64,000 nt of DNA from Zoogloea sp041914405 (GCF_041914405.1 NZ_JAYSDK010000003.1:162527-226526), one strand, 5' to 3'. Numbered from the stretch's first letter, positions 7,740 through 15,796 are shown. Notes: generated from the letters alone by a model not told the origin. Numbers and translations: made by a program.

Positions 7740-9122
7740 ATGACTTACACCTGCACCCTCGGCCTGCGCCGTTATGCCTTCGGTGATCTGAAGAACCTGC
7801 TCGCCAAGGCCAGCCCGCTCCGCTCCGGCGACATGCTGGCCGGCGTGGCGGCGGTCTCGGAAGAGGAGCGCATGGCGGCCCGCATCGCGCTGGCCGACGT
7901 GCCCCTCGCACGCTTCCTGCAGGAAGCCGTGGTGCCCTACGAGGAGGATGAGGTCACCCGCCTGATCCTCGACAGCCACGACGCGCTGGCCTTTGCGCCG
8001 GTGGCCGGCCTCACGGTCGGCGAGTTGCGCGACTGGCTGCTGTCCGATGCCGCCGACGCGGACAGCCTGCAGGCCCTGGCACCCGGTTTGACGCCCGAGA
8101 TGGTCGCCGCGGTGAGCAAGCTGATGCGCAACCAGGACTTGATCCTGGTGGCCGCCAAGTGCCGCGTGGTGACGCGCTTCCGCAACACCCTCGGGTTGCC
8201 GGGCCGGCTGGCGGTGCGCCTGCAGCCCAACCACCCGACCGACGATCCGAAGGGCATTGCTGCCTCCATGCTCGACGGCCTGCTCTACGGCGTCGGCGAC
8301 GCGGTGATCGGCATCAACCCGGCCACCGACAGCCTGCCGGCGATCACCACGCTGCTGCGCCTGATCGACGAGTTCCGCGAGCAGTACGACGTGCCGACCC
8401 AGAGCTGCGTGCTGACTCACGTCACCAACACCCTCCGTGCCATCGACAAGGGGGCGCCGGTGGACCTGGTGTTCCAGTCCATCGGCGGCACCGAGGCGGT
8501 GAACCGCAGCTTCGGCGTTAGCGCCGCGCTGCTCGACGAGGCCAACGCCGCGGCGAGGGCGCTTGGCCGCGGCAGCGTCGGCAACAACGTGATGTACTTC
8601 GAGACCGGGCAGGGCAGCGCCCTGTCCGCCAACGCCCACCACGGCGCCGACCAGCAGACCCTCGAAGCCCGTGCCTACGGGCTGGCGCGGCGCTACCAGC
8701 CGCTGCTGGTGAACACCGTGGTCGGCTTCATCGGCCCGGAATACCTCTACGACGGCAAGCAGATCATCCGCGCCGGGCTGGAGGACCACTTCTGCGGCAA
8801 GCTGCTCGGCCTGCCGATGGGCTGCGACATCTGCTACACCAACCATGCCGAGGCCGACCAGGACGACATGGACACCCTGCTGACCCTGCTCGGCGTGGCC
8901 GGTATCAACTTCATCATCGGCGTGCCCGGGGCCGACGACATCATGCTCAACTACCAGAGCACGTCCTTCCACGACGCCCTCTACCTGCGCCGCGTGCTCG
9001 ACCGCCGCCGCGCGCCGGAATTCGAGGACTGGCTGGAACGCATGGGCATCGCCGACTACCGCGGCGAGCTGCTGCCCCAGGGCGACACCCAACCGCTGCT
9101 GGCCCTGGCCGGCCGTCTGTAA
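7740..9122 (+). CDS. eutB: Ethanolamine ammonia-lyase heavy chain
   Basis: Large catalytic subunit of the adenosylcobalamin-dependent lyase that converts ethanolamine to acetaldehyde and ammonia. At 460 aa it has the family's normal length. Conserved stretches are RLQPNHPTDDPKGI, LLYGVGDAVIGINPATDS, CVLTHVTNT, FETGQGSALSANAHHGADQQT and GLPMGCDICYTNHAEADQDDMD. The TIM-barrel active site lies in this subunit, and the cofactor sits at the interface with EutC. No carboxysome-like shell genes are present, so this is the short eat-eutBC pathway and not the microcompartment type. The ATG lacks an obvious Shine-Dalgarno sequence, but the upstream bases are of doubtful quality. Confidence 0.96.
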   Translation: MTYTCTLGLRRYAFGDLKNLLAKASPLRSGDMLAGVAAVSEEERMAARIALADVPLARFLQEAVVPYEEDEVTRLILDSHDALAFAPVAGLTVGELRDWLLSDAADADSLQALAPGLTPEMVAAVSKLMRNQDLILVAAKCRVVTRFRNTLGLPGRLAVRLQPNHPTDDPKGIAASMLDGLLYGVGDAVIGINPATDSLPAITTLLRLIDEFREQYDVPTQSCVLTHVTNTLRAIDKGAPVDLVFQSIGGTEAVNRSFGVSAALLDEANAAARALGRGSVGNNVMYFETGQGSALSANAHHGADQQTLEARAYGLARRYQPLLVNTVVGFIGPEYLYDGKQIIRAGLEDHFCGKLLGLPMGCDICYTNHAEADQDDMDTLLTLLGVAGINFIIGVPGADDIMLNYQSTSFHDALYLRRVLDRRRAPEFEDWLERMGIADYRGELLPQGDTQPLLALAGRL

Positions 9123-9137
9123 GGAGGAGGGCGCATC

Positions 9138-9950
9138 ATGAGCAAACCCGCCATCGTCACCCCCGACCCCTGGCTGCGCCTGCAAAGCTTGACCCGTGCG
9201 CGGGTCGCCCTCGGGCGCAGCGGCGTCAGCCTGCCGACCCGCGAGGTGCTGCGCTTCGGCACCGCCCACGCCCAGGCCCGCGACGCGGTGCATCAGGCGC
9301 TAGATGTGCCGGCCCTGCAGGGCGAACTGCACGAAGCCGGCTTCAACACCTTCGCCGTGCACAGCCAGGCGGCCGACCGCGGCGTGTATCTGCGCCGCCC
9401 CGACTGGGGCCGTCGCCTCGCGCCGGACAGCGCGGACGCCCTGGCAAAGCAGGCACCTTCCCTGTGGCCGGCGGCGCCCAAGCTGGCCATCGTGGTGGCC
9501 GACGGCTTGTCGTCGCTGGCCACCCGCAGCCATGCGCAGCCCTTGCTGGAGGCGCTGGTGCCGTACTTTCCCGAGCTGTACCGCCTGCCAGTGGTGGTGG
9601 CGACCCAGGCCCGCGTCGCGCTCGGCGACGAGATCGGCCACATCCTCGGCGCCGAACAGGTGGTGGTGATGATCGGTGAGCGGCCGGGCCTGTCGTCGCC
9701 GGACAGCCTCGGCCTCTACCTCACCGCCCAGCCGCGCCCCGGCCTCACCGACGCCAACCGCAACTGCATCTCCAACGTGCGGCCGGAAGGGCTGCCCTAC
9801 GCGGAAGCGGCCCGCAAGCTGGCTTTCCTGATCGCCGGCGCGCGCCGCCTCGGCCGCAGCGGCGTGGACCTGAAGGACGACAGCGACAGCCACGCGCTGC
9901 TTCCCGATGCCGCCGACCCGTCCGTGCTGGAGGCCACGCCGCCCGCCTGA
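9138..9950 (+). CDS. eutC: Ethanolamine ammonia-lyase light chain
   Basis: Small subunit of ethanolamine ammonia-lyase, 270 aa, which binds the lower part of adenosylcobalamin and pairs with EutB. Recognisable family stretches are LTRARVALGRSGVSLPTREVL, VVADGLSSLATRSHAQPLLEAL, MIGERPGLSSPDSLGLYLT and NCISNVRPEGLPYAEAA. It starts 15 bp after eutB with a strong AAGGAGGAGG ribosome binding site, so the two are translated from one message. The downstream outer-membrane protein gene is in the same direction 81 bp away. Confidence 0.96.
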   Translation: MSKPAIVTPDPWLRLQSLTRARVALGRSGVSLPTREVLRFGTAHAQARDAVHQALDVPALQGELHEAGFNTFAVHSQAADRGVYLRRPDWGRRLAPDSADALAKQAPSLWPAAPKLAIVVADGLSSLATRSHAQPLLEALVPYFPELYRLPVVVATQARVALGDEIGHILGAEQVVVMIGERPGLSSPDSLGLYLTAQPRPGLTDANRNCISNVRPEGLPYAEAARKLAFLIAGARRLGRSGVDLKDDSDSHALLPDAADPSVLEATPPA

Positions 9951-9959
9951 ATCCCCGAG

Positions 9960-9978
9960 CAGCCCCACGCCGGGGCTG
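9960..9978 (+). terminator. Short hairpin after eutC
   Basis: Seven base pairs (CAGCCCC / GGGGCTG) with a five-base loop lie ten bases after the eutC stop codon. No T run follows, so it is more likely an attenuating or mRNA-protecting hairpin than a strong terminator. Confidence 0.3.
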
Positions 9979-10031
9979 TGCCCAACCGTGTTTTGCCTTA
10001 CCCCCTATTGGTTCACTTCAAGGAGATCGTC

Positions 10032-10892
10032 ATGCCCGCAGCAACCCATCGCGCCCTGCGCACTGCGCTTCCCCTCGCCCTCGCGGGCGCCTGCCTCGCC
10101 ACCGCCCTGCCCGCCGCGGCGGCGGAGGGCGAGTCTGCCTGGACCGTGCCGGTCAGCGTCAGCTTCGTCAGCGACTACATCTTCCGCGGCCAGTCCCAGA
10201 GCTGGGGCAAGCCGGCCCTGCAGTTCAGCGTCGAGGCCGACCACGCCTCCGGCGCCTACGCCGGCTTCGCCGCCTCCAACGTGTCCGACCACTGGCTGCC
10301 CGGTGCGGCGGTGGAGATGGATTTCTACGGCGGCTTCCGCGGCAAGGTCACGGAGGCGGTCGGCTACGACGTCGGCCTGATCTACTACACCTACCCCGGC
10401 GCCAACTGGCACGACTCCGCCTTCGACGGCTACAACCGCTCCAACAGCCTCAACACCGCCGAGGCCTATGTGTCGGTGAGCTACGACTGGCTCAGCTTCA
10501 AGACCGGCCGCACCCTCACCGAATACTTCGGCTGGAGCACCAACAACTCCCCGGTGAACGGCGGCTTCTACGGCGACGCCAACGCCGGCGTCACCGGCAG
10601 CACCCGCGGCTCCTACTTCTACGAACTGAATGCCGCCCGCGACGTGGCCGAGGGCTGGAACCTCAGCGGCCAGATCGGCCGCCAGGTCGTCGCCAACTCC
10701 ACCGGCCTCGACATCAGCTACTACAAGCTCGGCATCACCCGCAGCCTGCCCGACGGCTGGAGTGCCGGCGCCTTCTACTCCGCCTCCAGCGAGCCGAATG
10801 CCTACAAGCACTTCCTCAGCCTGAGCGACACCACCTCGTACTCCGACATCGCCAAGAAAAAGTTCTTCGTCAGCATCGCAAAGTCCTTCTAA
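10032..10892 (+). CDS. TorF-family putative outer-membrane porin
   Basis: A 286-aa protein with an N-terminal signal peptide (cleaved near ALPAAAAEG) followed by a beta-barrel pattern of alternating residues. WTVPVSVSFVSDYIFRGQSQSWGKPALQ is the hallmark of the TorF/Gcw_chp family of Proteobacteria. The last residue is Phe (FFVSIAKSF), the classic C-terminal signal for outer-membrane barrel insertion. This argues that the stop at 10890-10892 is the true end. The start ATG 10032 has AAGGAGA upstream. Its position behind eutBC suggests a role in outer-membrane passage of small amines, but that is inference only. Confidence 0.85.
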   Translation: MPAATHRALRTALPLALAGACLATALPAAAAEGESAWTVPVSVSFVSDYIFRGQSQSWGKPALQFSVEADHASGAYAGFAASNVSDHWLPGAAVEMDFYGGFRGKVTEAVGYDVGLIYYTYPGANWHDSAFDGYNRSNSLNTAEAYVSVSYDWLSFKTGRTLTEYFGWSTNNSPVNGGFYGDANAGVTGSTRGSYFYELNAARDVAEGWNLSGQIGRQVVANSTGLDISYYKLGITRSLPDGWSAGAFYSASSEPNAYKHFLSLSDTTSYSDIAKKKFFVSIAKSF

Positions 10893-10903
10893 CAGGCGTG
10901 CGA

Positions 10904-10931
10904 GTTGAGCGTGCACACGTGCACGCTCAAC
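10904..10931. repeat. 13-bp perfect inverted repeat inside the array
   Basis: GTTGAGCGTGCAC and its exact complement GTGCACGCTCAAC are separated by two bases, 12 bases after the porin stop codon. The hairpin has no T run. Confidence 0.8.
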
Positions 10932-11032
10932 GTGCACCGCTGTGAGATCAACGTGCACGGGTGCACGATCAACTCTGAGCTGTGCACGCTCAACATTGGC
11001 GCGTGCACGATGAACGTCGGACGGGGCACGTT

Positions 11033-11054
11033 GATCGTGCACGCGTGCACGATC
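11033..11054. repeat. 22-bp perfect palindrome inside the array
   Basis: The 22 bases read identically on both strands (half-site GATCGTGCACG). A perfect palindrome of this length could act as a protein-binding site or a cruciform. Confidence 0.85.
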
Positions 11055-11096
11055 AGCTACGCGCCGTGCACGTAGAACGCGCAGCGCTGCAGCATC

Positions 11097-11137
11097 AACA
11101 TTGGGGCGCCGAAGGTCTTCTTCGGCGCCCCAATGTT
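11097..11137. repeat. 18-bp perfect stem hairpin closing the array
   Basis: The arms at 11097-11114 and 11120-11137 are exact complements (inner part GGGGCGCCGAAG / CTTCGGCGCCCC) with a five-base loop. It could stop transcription coming from the porin gene, although no T run follows on either strand. The remaining bases up to 11284 show nothing else recognisable. Confidence 0.85.
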
Positions 11138-11284
11138 CATCTGTGGGCCGGCAGCATGGAGCCCGCAGCCGGCCACGCAGGGACTGGTCGAAAAATCTGG
11201 ATGGCATGGTTCACGTCGATGTAATGCGAATGTAATATCGCGCGGCTCCACTCCGCTTCTTCGCATTCATCGACAGGAGAATCC

Positions 11285-11662
11285 ATGGCGACCGTTCTGA
11301 ACACCCGCATTCCCCCGCAAACCCTCCAGGCAGACATCGAAGCCTTCGTCGGCCTCAAGGCCATCCCCAACTACACCCCGGTCAACCCGGCCTATTCCTT
11401 CGACGCCGTCAGCCAACTGCACGACGCGCTGCGCAAGGCCCAGGAAACCGAGATCCACGCCCAGAACGCCCTCGCCGCCGCCCGCGACGCGCTGAGCGCC
11501 ATCGAACGCGAATTCCACGACGCCATCCTCGGCGTCAAAAGCCAGGTCAAAGCCCAGTTCGGCCCCGACTCCGATCAGGTGGCGGTGCTGGGACTGAAAA
11601 AGAAGTCCGACCGACGCAGATCCCAGACCAGGGCCAGCAAGGAGGAAGTCGGCGCGGCGTGA
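11285..11662 (+). CDS. Small hypothetical protein, predicted coiled coil
   Basis: A 125-aa soluble protein of unknown function. The ATG follows a GACAGGAGAATCC ribosome binding site. The first ~45 residues contain a Pro/Tyr-rich segment (AIPNYTPVNPAYS). They are followed by a long Ala-, Glu- and Gln-rich helix (about residues 50-85, ALRKAQETEIHAQNALAAARDAL) that suggests a coiled coil. The tail is strongly basic (LGLKKKSDRRRSQTR), which could bind nucleic acid. It is flanked by the repeat array and by a clear terminator and so is probably a single-gene unit. I know of no assigned function for this type of protein. Confidence 0.75.
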   Translation: MATVLNTRIPPQTLQADIEAFVGLKAIPNYTPVNPAYSFDAVSQLHDALRKAQETEIHAQNALAAARDALSAIEREFHDAILGVKSQVKAQFGPDSDQVAVLGLKKKSDRRRSQTRASKEEVGAA

Positions 11663-11696
11663 GGTTTGGTTTTTGTGTAGCGCTCAGTGAATGAAG

Positions 11697-11725
11697 AAAG
11701 GCCCGGCGGATTGCCGGGCCTTTTT
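11697..11725 (+). terminator. Rho-independent terminator
   Basis: An AAAGGCCCGGC / GCCGGGCCTTT stem with a five-base loop is followed by T residues, 35 bp after the small coiled-coil gene. Confidence 0.9.
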
Positions 11726-11810
11726 GATTGTTAGGCGAGGCCTGTGCGGTCTTTGCTGCCGGCGGAGGGGGTGCAACATCAGTTGGCTACCCAAACCGGG
11801 GTGACACACT

Positions 11811-12203
11811 TTAAGCCAAGCTTGCAGCCCATTCGTTCAGGGCGGTTGGCAGGAACCACTCGCGCCATACATCCTCGTAGAGCTGTGGCAGCAACGCAAG
11901 AGAGCGCCATAGCTCTAGCACTTCGGCCCGCTTACGGGCGGGCTGCTCCTTTCCGAGAAATGCAGTCAATATTGCATTGTCTGGTCGGGAGTCATGGGGC
12001 GAACCTTCAGCGAGGAATCGGCGGAGGCCTTTGGCATGGTGTTGAATTAGGCAGCACATCTCTGTGTCGTCCCAGAAGTCATAGCTCGCAATTCGCTCTC
12101 CAAAGTACCGAGCGAGTTCTTCCCAGTTATTATCTGAGGCCGCTTGTAGCTCGTCGAATTGGTAGATGAATCGTTGAAAGGCTGCAAGCAGCTTTGCTCG
12201 CTT
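11811..12203 (-). pseudogene. C-terminal part of DUF4365 gene cut by an IS3 element
   Basis: This is the downstream fragment (130 codons plus stop) of the gene whose N-terminal part is at 13516-14091. Read on the minus strand from the IS boundary, it continues KRAKLLAAFQRF... through NWEELARYFGERIASYDFWDD to ALNEWAASLA and a stop. The frame matches the N-terminal part if a three-base target duplication is removed (AGG/AAG at the two junctions, one mismatch). No start codon or ribosome binding site of its own is evident. Its function in the intact protein is unknown. Base composition is lower in GC than the neighbours. Confidence 0.8.
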
Positions 12204-12253
12204 TGAATCGCCCCGGGTTTCGCGGAGGCTCCCACTCTTGAGATGATGGAGCC

Positions 12254-12574
12254 ATGAAGAAGACAACGAAATACGCCCCGGAAGTGCGCGAGCGTTCAGT
12301 GCGGATGGTGTTCGAGCAGCGCGGCGAGCACCCGTCGCAATGGGCAGCGATCCAGTCGATTGCGGCGAAGATTGGCTGTACCGCCCAGACACTGCATGCC
12401 TGGGTTCGGCAGCATGAGCGGGACACCGGCCAGCGGGACGGGGTCAGCAGTGCCGAGACGGCGCGCATCAAGGAACTGGAGCGGGAGGTTCGGGAGTTGA
12501 AGCGGGCCAACGAGATCCTGCGCCTGGCCAGTGCGTATTTCGCGCAGGCGGAGCTCGACCGCCGCAACAAGTGA
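12254..12574 (+). CDS. IS3-family transposase OrfA
   Basis: A 106-aa DNA-binding protein of the insertion sequence. KYAPEVRERSVRMVFEQ followed by IAAKIGCTAQTLHAWVRQHE is the helix-turn-helix region of IS3-type OrfA. ELEREVRELKRANEILRLASAYFAQAEL is the leucine-zipper-like coiled coil used for OrfA/OrfAB multimerisation. Its stop codon overlaps the GTG of orfB in GTGA, which allows either translational coupling or -1 frameshifting to produce the OrfAB transposase. Confidence 0.95.
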   Translation: MKKTTKYAPEVRERSVRMVFEQRGEHPSQWAAIQSIAAKIGCTAQTLHAWVRQHERDTGQRDGVSSAETARIKELEREVRELKRANEILRLASAYFAQAELDRRNK

Positions 12575-13476
12575 CCCACGACTTCATCGACATGCACCGG
12601 GACCGCCTTGGGGTCGAGCCGATCTGCAAGGTCTTGCAGATCGCCCCGTCGGCGTATCGACGCCGGGTGGCACGCCGGCGCAACCCAGATCTGCGTAGCG
12701 CCCGGGCACTACGCGACGAACGCTTGATCAGGGATATCCAGCGGGTCTGGCAAGCCAACCTGCGGGTGTATGGCGTGCGCAAGGTGTGGCGACAGTTGCA
12801 GCGCGAAGGCATCGAGGTGGCCCGCTGCACGGTCGAGCGGCTGATGCGCGTCGAGGGGCTCGCCGGCGTCCGGCGCGGGCGGGCCGTCCGCACGACGCGC
12901 GGCGATCCCGCCGCGCCTTGCCCGCTGGATCGGGTCAAGCGGCAGTTTGTGGCCGAACGCCCGAATCAGCTCTGGGTCAGCGACTTCACCTATGTCTCGA
13001 CCTGGCAGGGGTTCGTGTACGTCGCCTTCGTCATCGATGTGTTTGCCCGTTACGTCGTCGGTTGGCGCGTCAGCCGCTCCATGCATACCGAGTTCGTGCT
13101 GGACGCACTGGAGCAGGCCTTGTGGGCACGCCAGCCCCAGCGCGATGCCCTGATCCACCATTCGGACAGAGGGGCCCAATACGTGTCCATCCGCTACACC
13201 GAACGGCTCGCCGAAGCGGGCATTGCAACATCGGTCGGCAGCAAGGGGGACAGCTACGACAACGCCTTGGCAGAGACGATCAACGGACTCTACAAAGCGG
13301 AGTTGATCCATCGTCGCGGGCCCTGGAAGAACGCTGAAGCGGTGGAGTTGGCAACCCTTGAGTGGGTGGCCTGGTTCAACCATCATCGGCTACTCGCGCC
13401 CATTGGCTACGTGCCGCCGGCAGAAGCTGAGGCAAACTATTACCGCAGTCAAACCGGTCAGGCTGTCATGGCCTGA
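12571..13476 (+). CDS. IS3-family transposase OrfB (DDE integrase core)
   Basis: A 301-aa catalytic part of the transposase. An HTH_21-type N-terminal region (VYGVRKVWRQLQREGIEVARCTVERLMR) precedes an rve integrase core with the DDE triad. The first Asp is in WVSDFTYVSTW, the second in HHSDRGAQY, and the Glu in DNALAETINGLYKAELI. All catalytic residues are present, so the element could still be mobile. The GTG start overlaps orfA by four bases. The protein may mainly be made as an OrfAB fusion by -1 frameshifting. Confidence 0.95.
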   Translation: MTHDFIDMHRDRLGVEPICKVLQIAPSAYRRRVARRRNPDLRSARALRDERLIRDIQRVWQANLRVYGVRKVWRQLQREGIEVARCTVERLMRVEGLAGVRRGRAVRTTRGDPAAPCPLDRVKRQFVAERPNQLWVSDFTYVSTWQGFVYVAFVIDVFARYVVGWRVSRSMHTEFVLDALEQALWARQPQRDALIHHSDRGAQYVSIRYTERLAEAGIATSVGSKGDSYDNALAETINGLYKAELIHRRGPWKNAEAVELATLEWVAWFNHHRLLAPIGYVPPAEAEANYYRSQTGQAVMA

Positions 13477-13515
13477 CTAAAACCAAATGGCCTCCGCGAA
13501 ACCCGGGGCGATTCA

Positions 13516-14091
13516 CCTTCCGTACCAGCGCAACGCCGTAGTTCCTTGCATGCTGCCGATCTCATTGGCTACGGGAACGTGCACTGTCCGGTGCTCTTTG
13601 GTTCCGTAGTCGCAGTGTCTCGGAATCAGAATCTTGTCGATGTAATCGTTTAGGCAGACAAAAGAGCAGCGGCGGGCCTTTAGGTCCGCGATAACCAACA
13701 GGACCGGAACGCCAATGCCCATTCGCTCAATGGTCATCAACTCCGGCGTCTCAAGCGAAAACCGATAAGTGTCGAGCGTTCCAACCTTCTCTTCTCGGTC
13801 GAGCCGTTCGCGCCCCTTCTCGACATTGTTGCGGCTGTAGATGTCGAGCGGTTTGATCTCTGGGTCGTCAACGCTCTTGAGCTGCACGAAGATGTGTTCG
13901 CCCAGCGTTTCATGCATCGGCCGTTTACCCGCCACTGATTTCAAGGTTTTGAACACCTCAATACTGAAGTCTAAGCCGTAATCGGGGCGGTACTCCCGAA
14001 GAATCCATGTCCGCGGCAGTCGCTCGCGCAAGAGCTGTTGGCCCTCTTGGTCGATGATGTGCTGATCGGGTCTTCTTTTGGCGGTACGCAT
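13516..14091 (-). pseudogene. N-terminal part of DUF4365 gene cut by an IS3 element
   Basis: About 192 codons of a DUF4365-domain protein, broken at its 3' side by the IS at 12204-13515; the rest is at 11811-12203. The start RPDQHIIDQEGQQLLRERLP and the following YRPDYGLDFSIEVF and GEHIFVQLKSVD are the DUF4365 signature. The D...QxK pattern resembles PD-(D/E)XK nuclease-like folds, so a role in nucleic-acid processing or defence is possible but unproven. A truncated protein ending at TGA inside the IS end could still be made. The lower GC of this stretch suggests horizontal acquisition. The intact gene would encode roughly 320 residues. Confidence 0.85.
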
Positions 14092-14374
14092 GAACGTAGC
14101 TTAACTTCCGGCTGACATGCGGCGCTAGGGTATCGACCGACTGATACTACTGCTGGAAATAGTCGTTTAGCACCATTCGGTGACCGACTGTTCATGGCCG
14201 GCTGTGTGGTCAAGCCGCTCGTAAACGGTGGTCTGTAGAAGCTACCGCTGGCCGTCTTCCTTTCTCAAGCGCTAGAGCGCATAGGACTGGCTTTGGGAGG
14301 CGCCCGTGACCGGGGCGTTGGCGCCGCTCTGCTAGACTCGCTCATCCCCCCAGTCTCACAGAAAGCACCGTATC

Positions 14375-14968
14375 GTGACTCTCCCCGACCTGGAACGCCA
14401 ACTGGCTTTCCTCAAGGAAATCGACCGCCTCAAGAGCATCGTGCGCTTGTCGCCGCTGATCGACCGTTCGCGCCGTGAGAACAGCGCCGAGCATTCGTGG
14501 CATCTGGCGATGTACGCGTTGGTGCTCGCCGAGCATGCGGCAGGGACGGTCGATGTGCAGCGGGTTGTGAAGATGCTGCTGATCCACGACATCGTGGAGA
14601 TCGACGCCGGGGATGTGCCGTTTCACGTGCCGGCGACGCATGCCGGGCAGGACGAGCGCGAGCGGCTGGCTGCAGAGCGTCTGTTCGGTCTGTTGCCGGA
14701 GGCGCAGGCGGTCGAGTTCCGGGAGCTGTGGTTCGAGTTCGAGGGGGCGGAGAGCGACGATGCGAAGTTCGCGAAGGCGCTCGACCGGTTCCAGCCGATG
14801 CTGCACAACGCGGCGACGGATGGCGGGACGTGGGTGGAGTGCGAGGTGACGCTGGAGCAGGTCAAGTCGCGCTGCCAGCCGCCGATCGAACGCGGCGCCC
14901 CTGCCTTGTGGGAGGCCGCGCTCGGGATGGCCGAAGCGCATTACCGCAAGGGTACGTCCGGGGATTGA
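14375..14968 (+). CDS. HD-domain hydrolase (YfbR/HDDC2-like 5'-nucleotidase)
   Basis: A 197-aa soluble metal-dependent phosphohydrolase. ENSAEHSW (His40) and LLIHDIVEIDAGD (His71-Asp72) form the HD metal site, and the overall pattern matches the HD_3 group that includes the YfbR 5'-deoxynucleotidases and human HDDC2. The likely substrates are (deoxy)nucleoside monophosphates, by family analogy only. The start is GTG 14375. The 283-bp gap to the DUF4365 fragment holds no recognisable feature. The gene stands alone, with unrelated genes downstream. Confidence 0.85.
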   Translation: MTLPDLERQLAFLKEIDRLKSIVRLSPLIDRSRRENSAEHSWHLAMYALVLAEHAAGTVDVQRVVKMLLIHDIVEIDAGDVPFHVPATHAGQDERERLAAERLFGLLPEAQAVEFRELWFEFEGAESDDAKFAKALDRFQPMLHNAATDGGTWVECEVTLEQVKSRCQPPIERGAPALWEAALGMAEAHYRKGTSGD

Positions 14969-15172
14969 GTTGCCCGGCGCGCGCCGGCGACGTTGTGATC
15001 GTAGGCGACCTGGTGAGGGATATTGCAGCCGGCGGCCGAGGGGCGTCTGAAGCAGGCCGCGGACCCTACGCTCGCACACCGGCCGCAACCCTGTGCTGCC
15101 CATCCGGAGAGGGGGAACCGATTGCCTCCCGGCCGGTCTGGGTGATGCCACTCCAATGACTATTCTATAGCC

Positions 15173-15745
15173 ATGATGAAGAAGAACCTGCTTGCCTTGC
15201 TGTGCTGCCTGGGCGCCATGAGCGCCGCTACTGAAAATGCCGTTGCGGCCGATGGCGCTCCGCCGGCCCCTGCCGCCTTGAATGCGATTCCCTCATTGGA
15301 CGTACCCCGCTACATGGGAACCTGGTACGAGATCGCCAGGTTTCCCAACTGGTTCCAGCGCAAATGCACGGGGGACTCGAAGGCGGAATACAGCCTCCGC
15401 CAGGACGGGATGGTGCAAGTGATCAACCGTTGCCGCACCGAAGGCGGCGCGATGATGGAGGCCGTCGGCACGGCGAGGCAGATTGGCCCTACGACCTCGG
15501 CTAAGCTGGAGGTACGCTTTGCGCCGGCCTGGCTGTCGTTCCTGCCCTTCGTCTGGGGGGATTACTGGGTCATCGACCTCGATGAGGGTTACCAGCTGGT
15601 GGCGGTGAGCGAACCGCGCAGGGAGTACCTGTGGATTCTTGCCAGAACGCCGCAGGTCGCCCGTGAGGACTATGCAAGGCTGTTGGCAAGGTTGGAGCAG
15701 AAAGGGTTCGATCTCGGCCGGCTGGAGCGGACCGGCCCGGATTGA
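15173..15745 (+). CDS. Lipocalin family protein (Blc-like)
   Basis: A 190-aa periplasmic or outer-membrane-associated lipocalin. After a signal peptide (cleaved near AVAADG) comes the lipocalin first motif YMGTWYEIARFPNWFQRKC (GxW), then AEYSLRQDG, WGDYWVIDLDEGYQLVAVSEPRREYLWILARTP and a C-terminal helix, as in bacterial Blc. Lipocalins of this group bind lipids or lysophospholipids and are often stress-related. No canonical lipobox is visible, unlike E. coli Blc, so it may be a free periplasmic protein. The cupin gene follows in the same direction. Confidence 0.92.
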   Translation: MMKKNLLALLCCLGAMSAATENAVAADGAPPAPAALNAIPSLDVPRYMGTWYEIARFPNWFQRKCTGDSKAEYSLRQDGMVQVINRCRTEGGAMMEAVGTARQIGPTTSAKLEVRFAPAWLSFLPFVWGDYWVIDLDEGYQLVAVSEPRREYLWILARTPQVAREDYARLLARLEQKGFDLGRLERTGPD

Positions 15746-15796
15746 TGGAGCGCGCGCGGCGGCGTGCCGGGCGTGTTGATGGATGAGCGGAGGTCG

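Larger units (their letters stand above)
10899..11108 (+). repeat. Ten-unit tandem array with exact 21-nt period (degenerate heptapeptide repeat)
   Basis: Starting six bases after the porin stop codon and in the same frame, ten 21-nt units run without a single indel. The translated consensus is Cys-Thr-[Ile/Leu/Met]-Asn-[Val/Ile]-His-x. Examples are CTLNVHR (10920-10940), CEINVHG (10941-10961), CTLNIGA (10983-11003), CTMNVGR (11004-11024) and CSINIGA (11088-11108). Unit nine carries a TAG at 11073-11075. Each unit contains or nearly contains GTGCAC, and neighbouring units form inverted repeats. Positions 3 and 5 of the heptad stay hydrophobic with some synonymous changes, as in coding DNA, but no good start codon or ribosome binding site precedes the array. 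Confidence 0.85.
12204..13515 (+). mobile_element. IS3-family insertion sequence, intact
   Basis: A 1312-bp element bounded by perfect 26-bp terminal inverted repeats (TGAATCGCCCCGGGTTTCGC at the left outer end, its complement ending TTCA at 13515). It contains two overlapping reading frames, orfA in one frame and orfB in the -1 frame, the IS3 arrangement. The ends begin with TG and finish with CA. Flanking triplets are CTT on the left and CCT on the right, so a three-base target duplication would carry one mismatch. The intact frames and perfect ends suggest a recent insertion. It lies inside a DUF4365 gene. Confidence 0.95.

Noticed and set aside
4679..10892. Ethanolamine microcompartment (eut shell) operon
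   Set aside because: Only eutR, eat, eutB and eutC are present; no shell, reactivase or downstream aldehyde genes of the compartment type were found.
10899..11108. CRISPR array
   Set aside because: The units are directly abutting with a 21-nt period and no spacers of independent sequence, and no cas genes are present.
10005..11207. A 400-codon minus-strand frame over the porin gene and the array
   Set aside because: The porin on the plus strand has a signal peptide, ribosome binding site and barrel pattern. The minus frame is open because of GC bias and the 21-nt repeat period.
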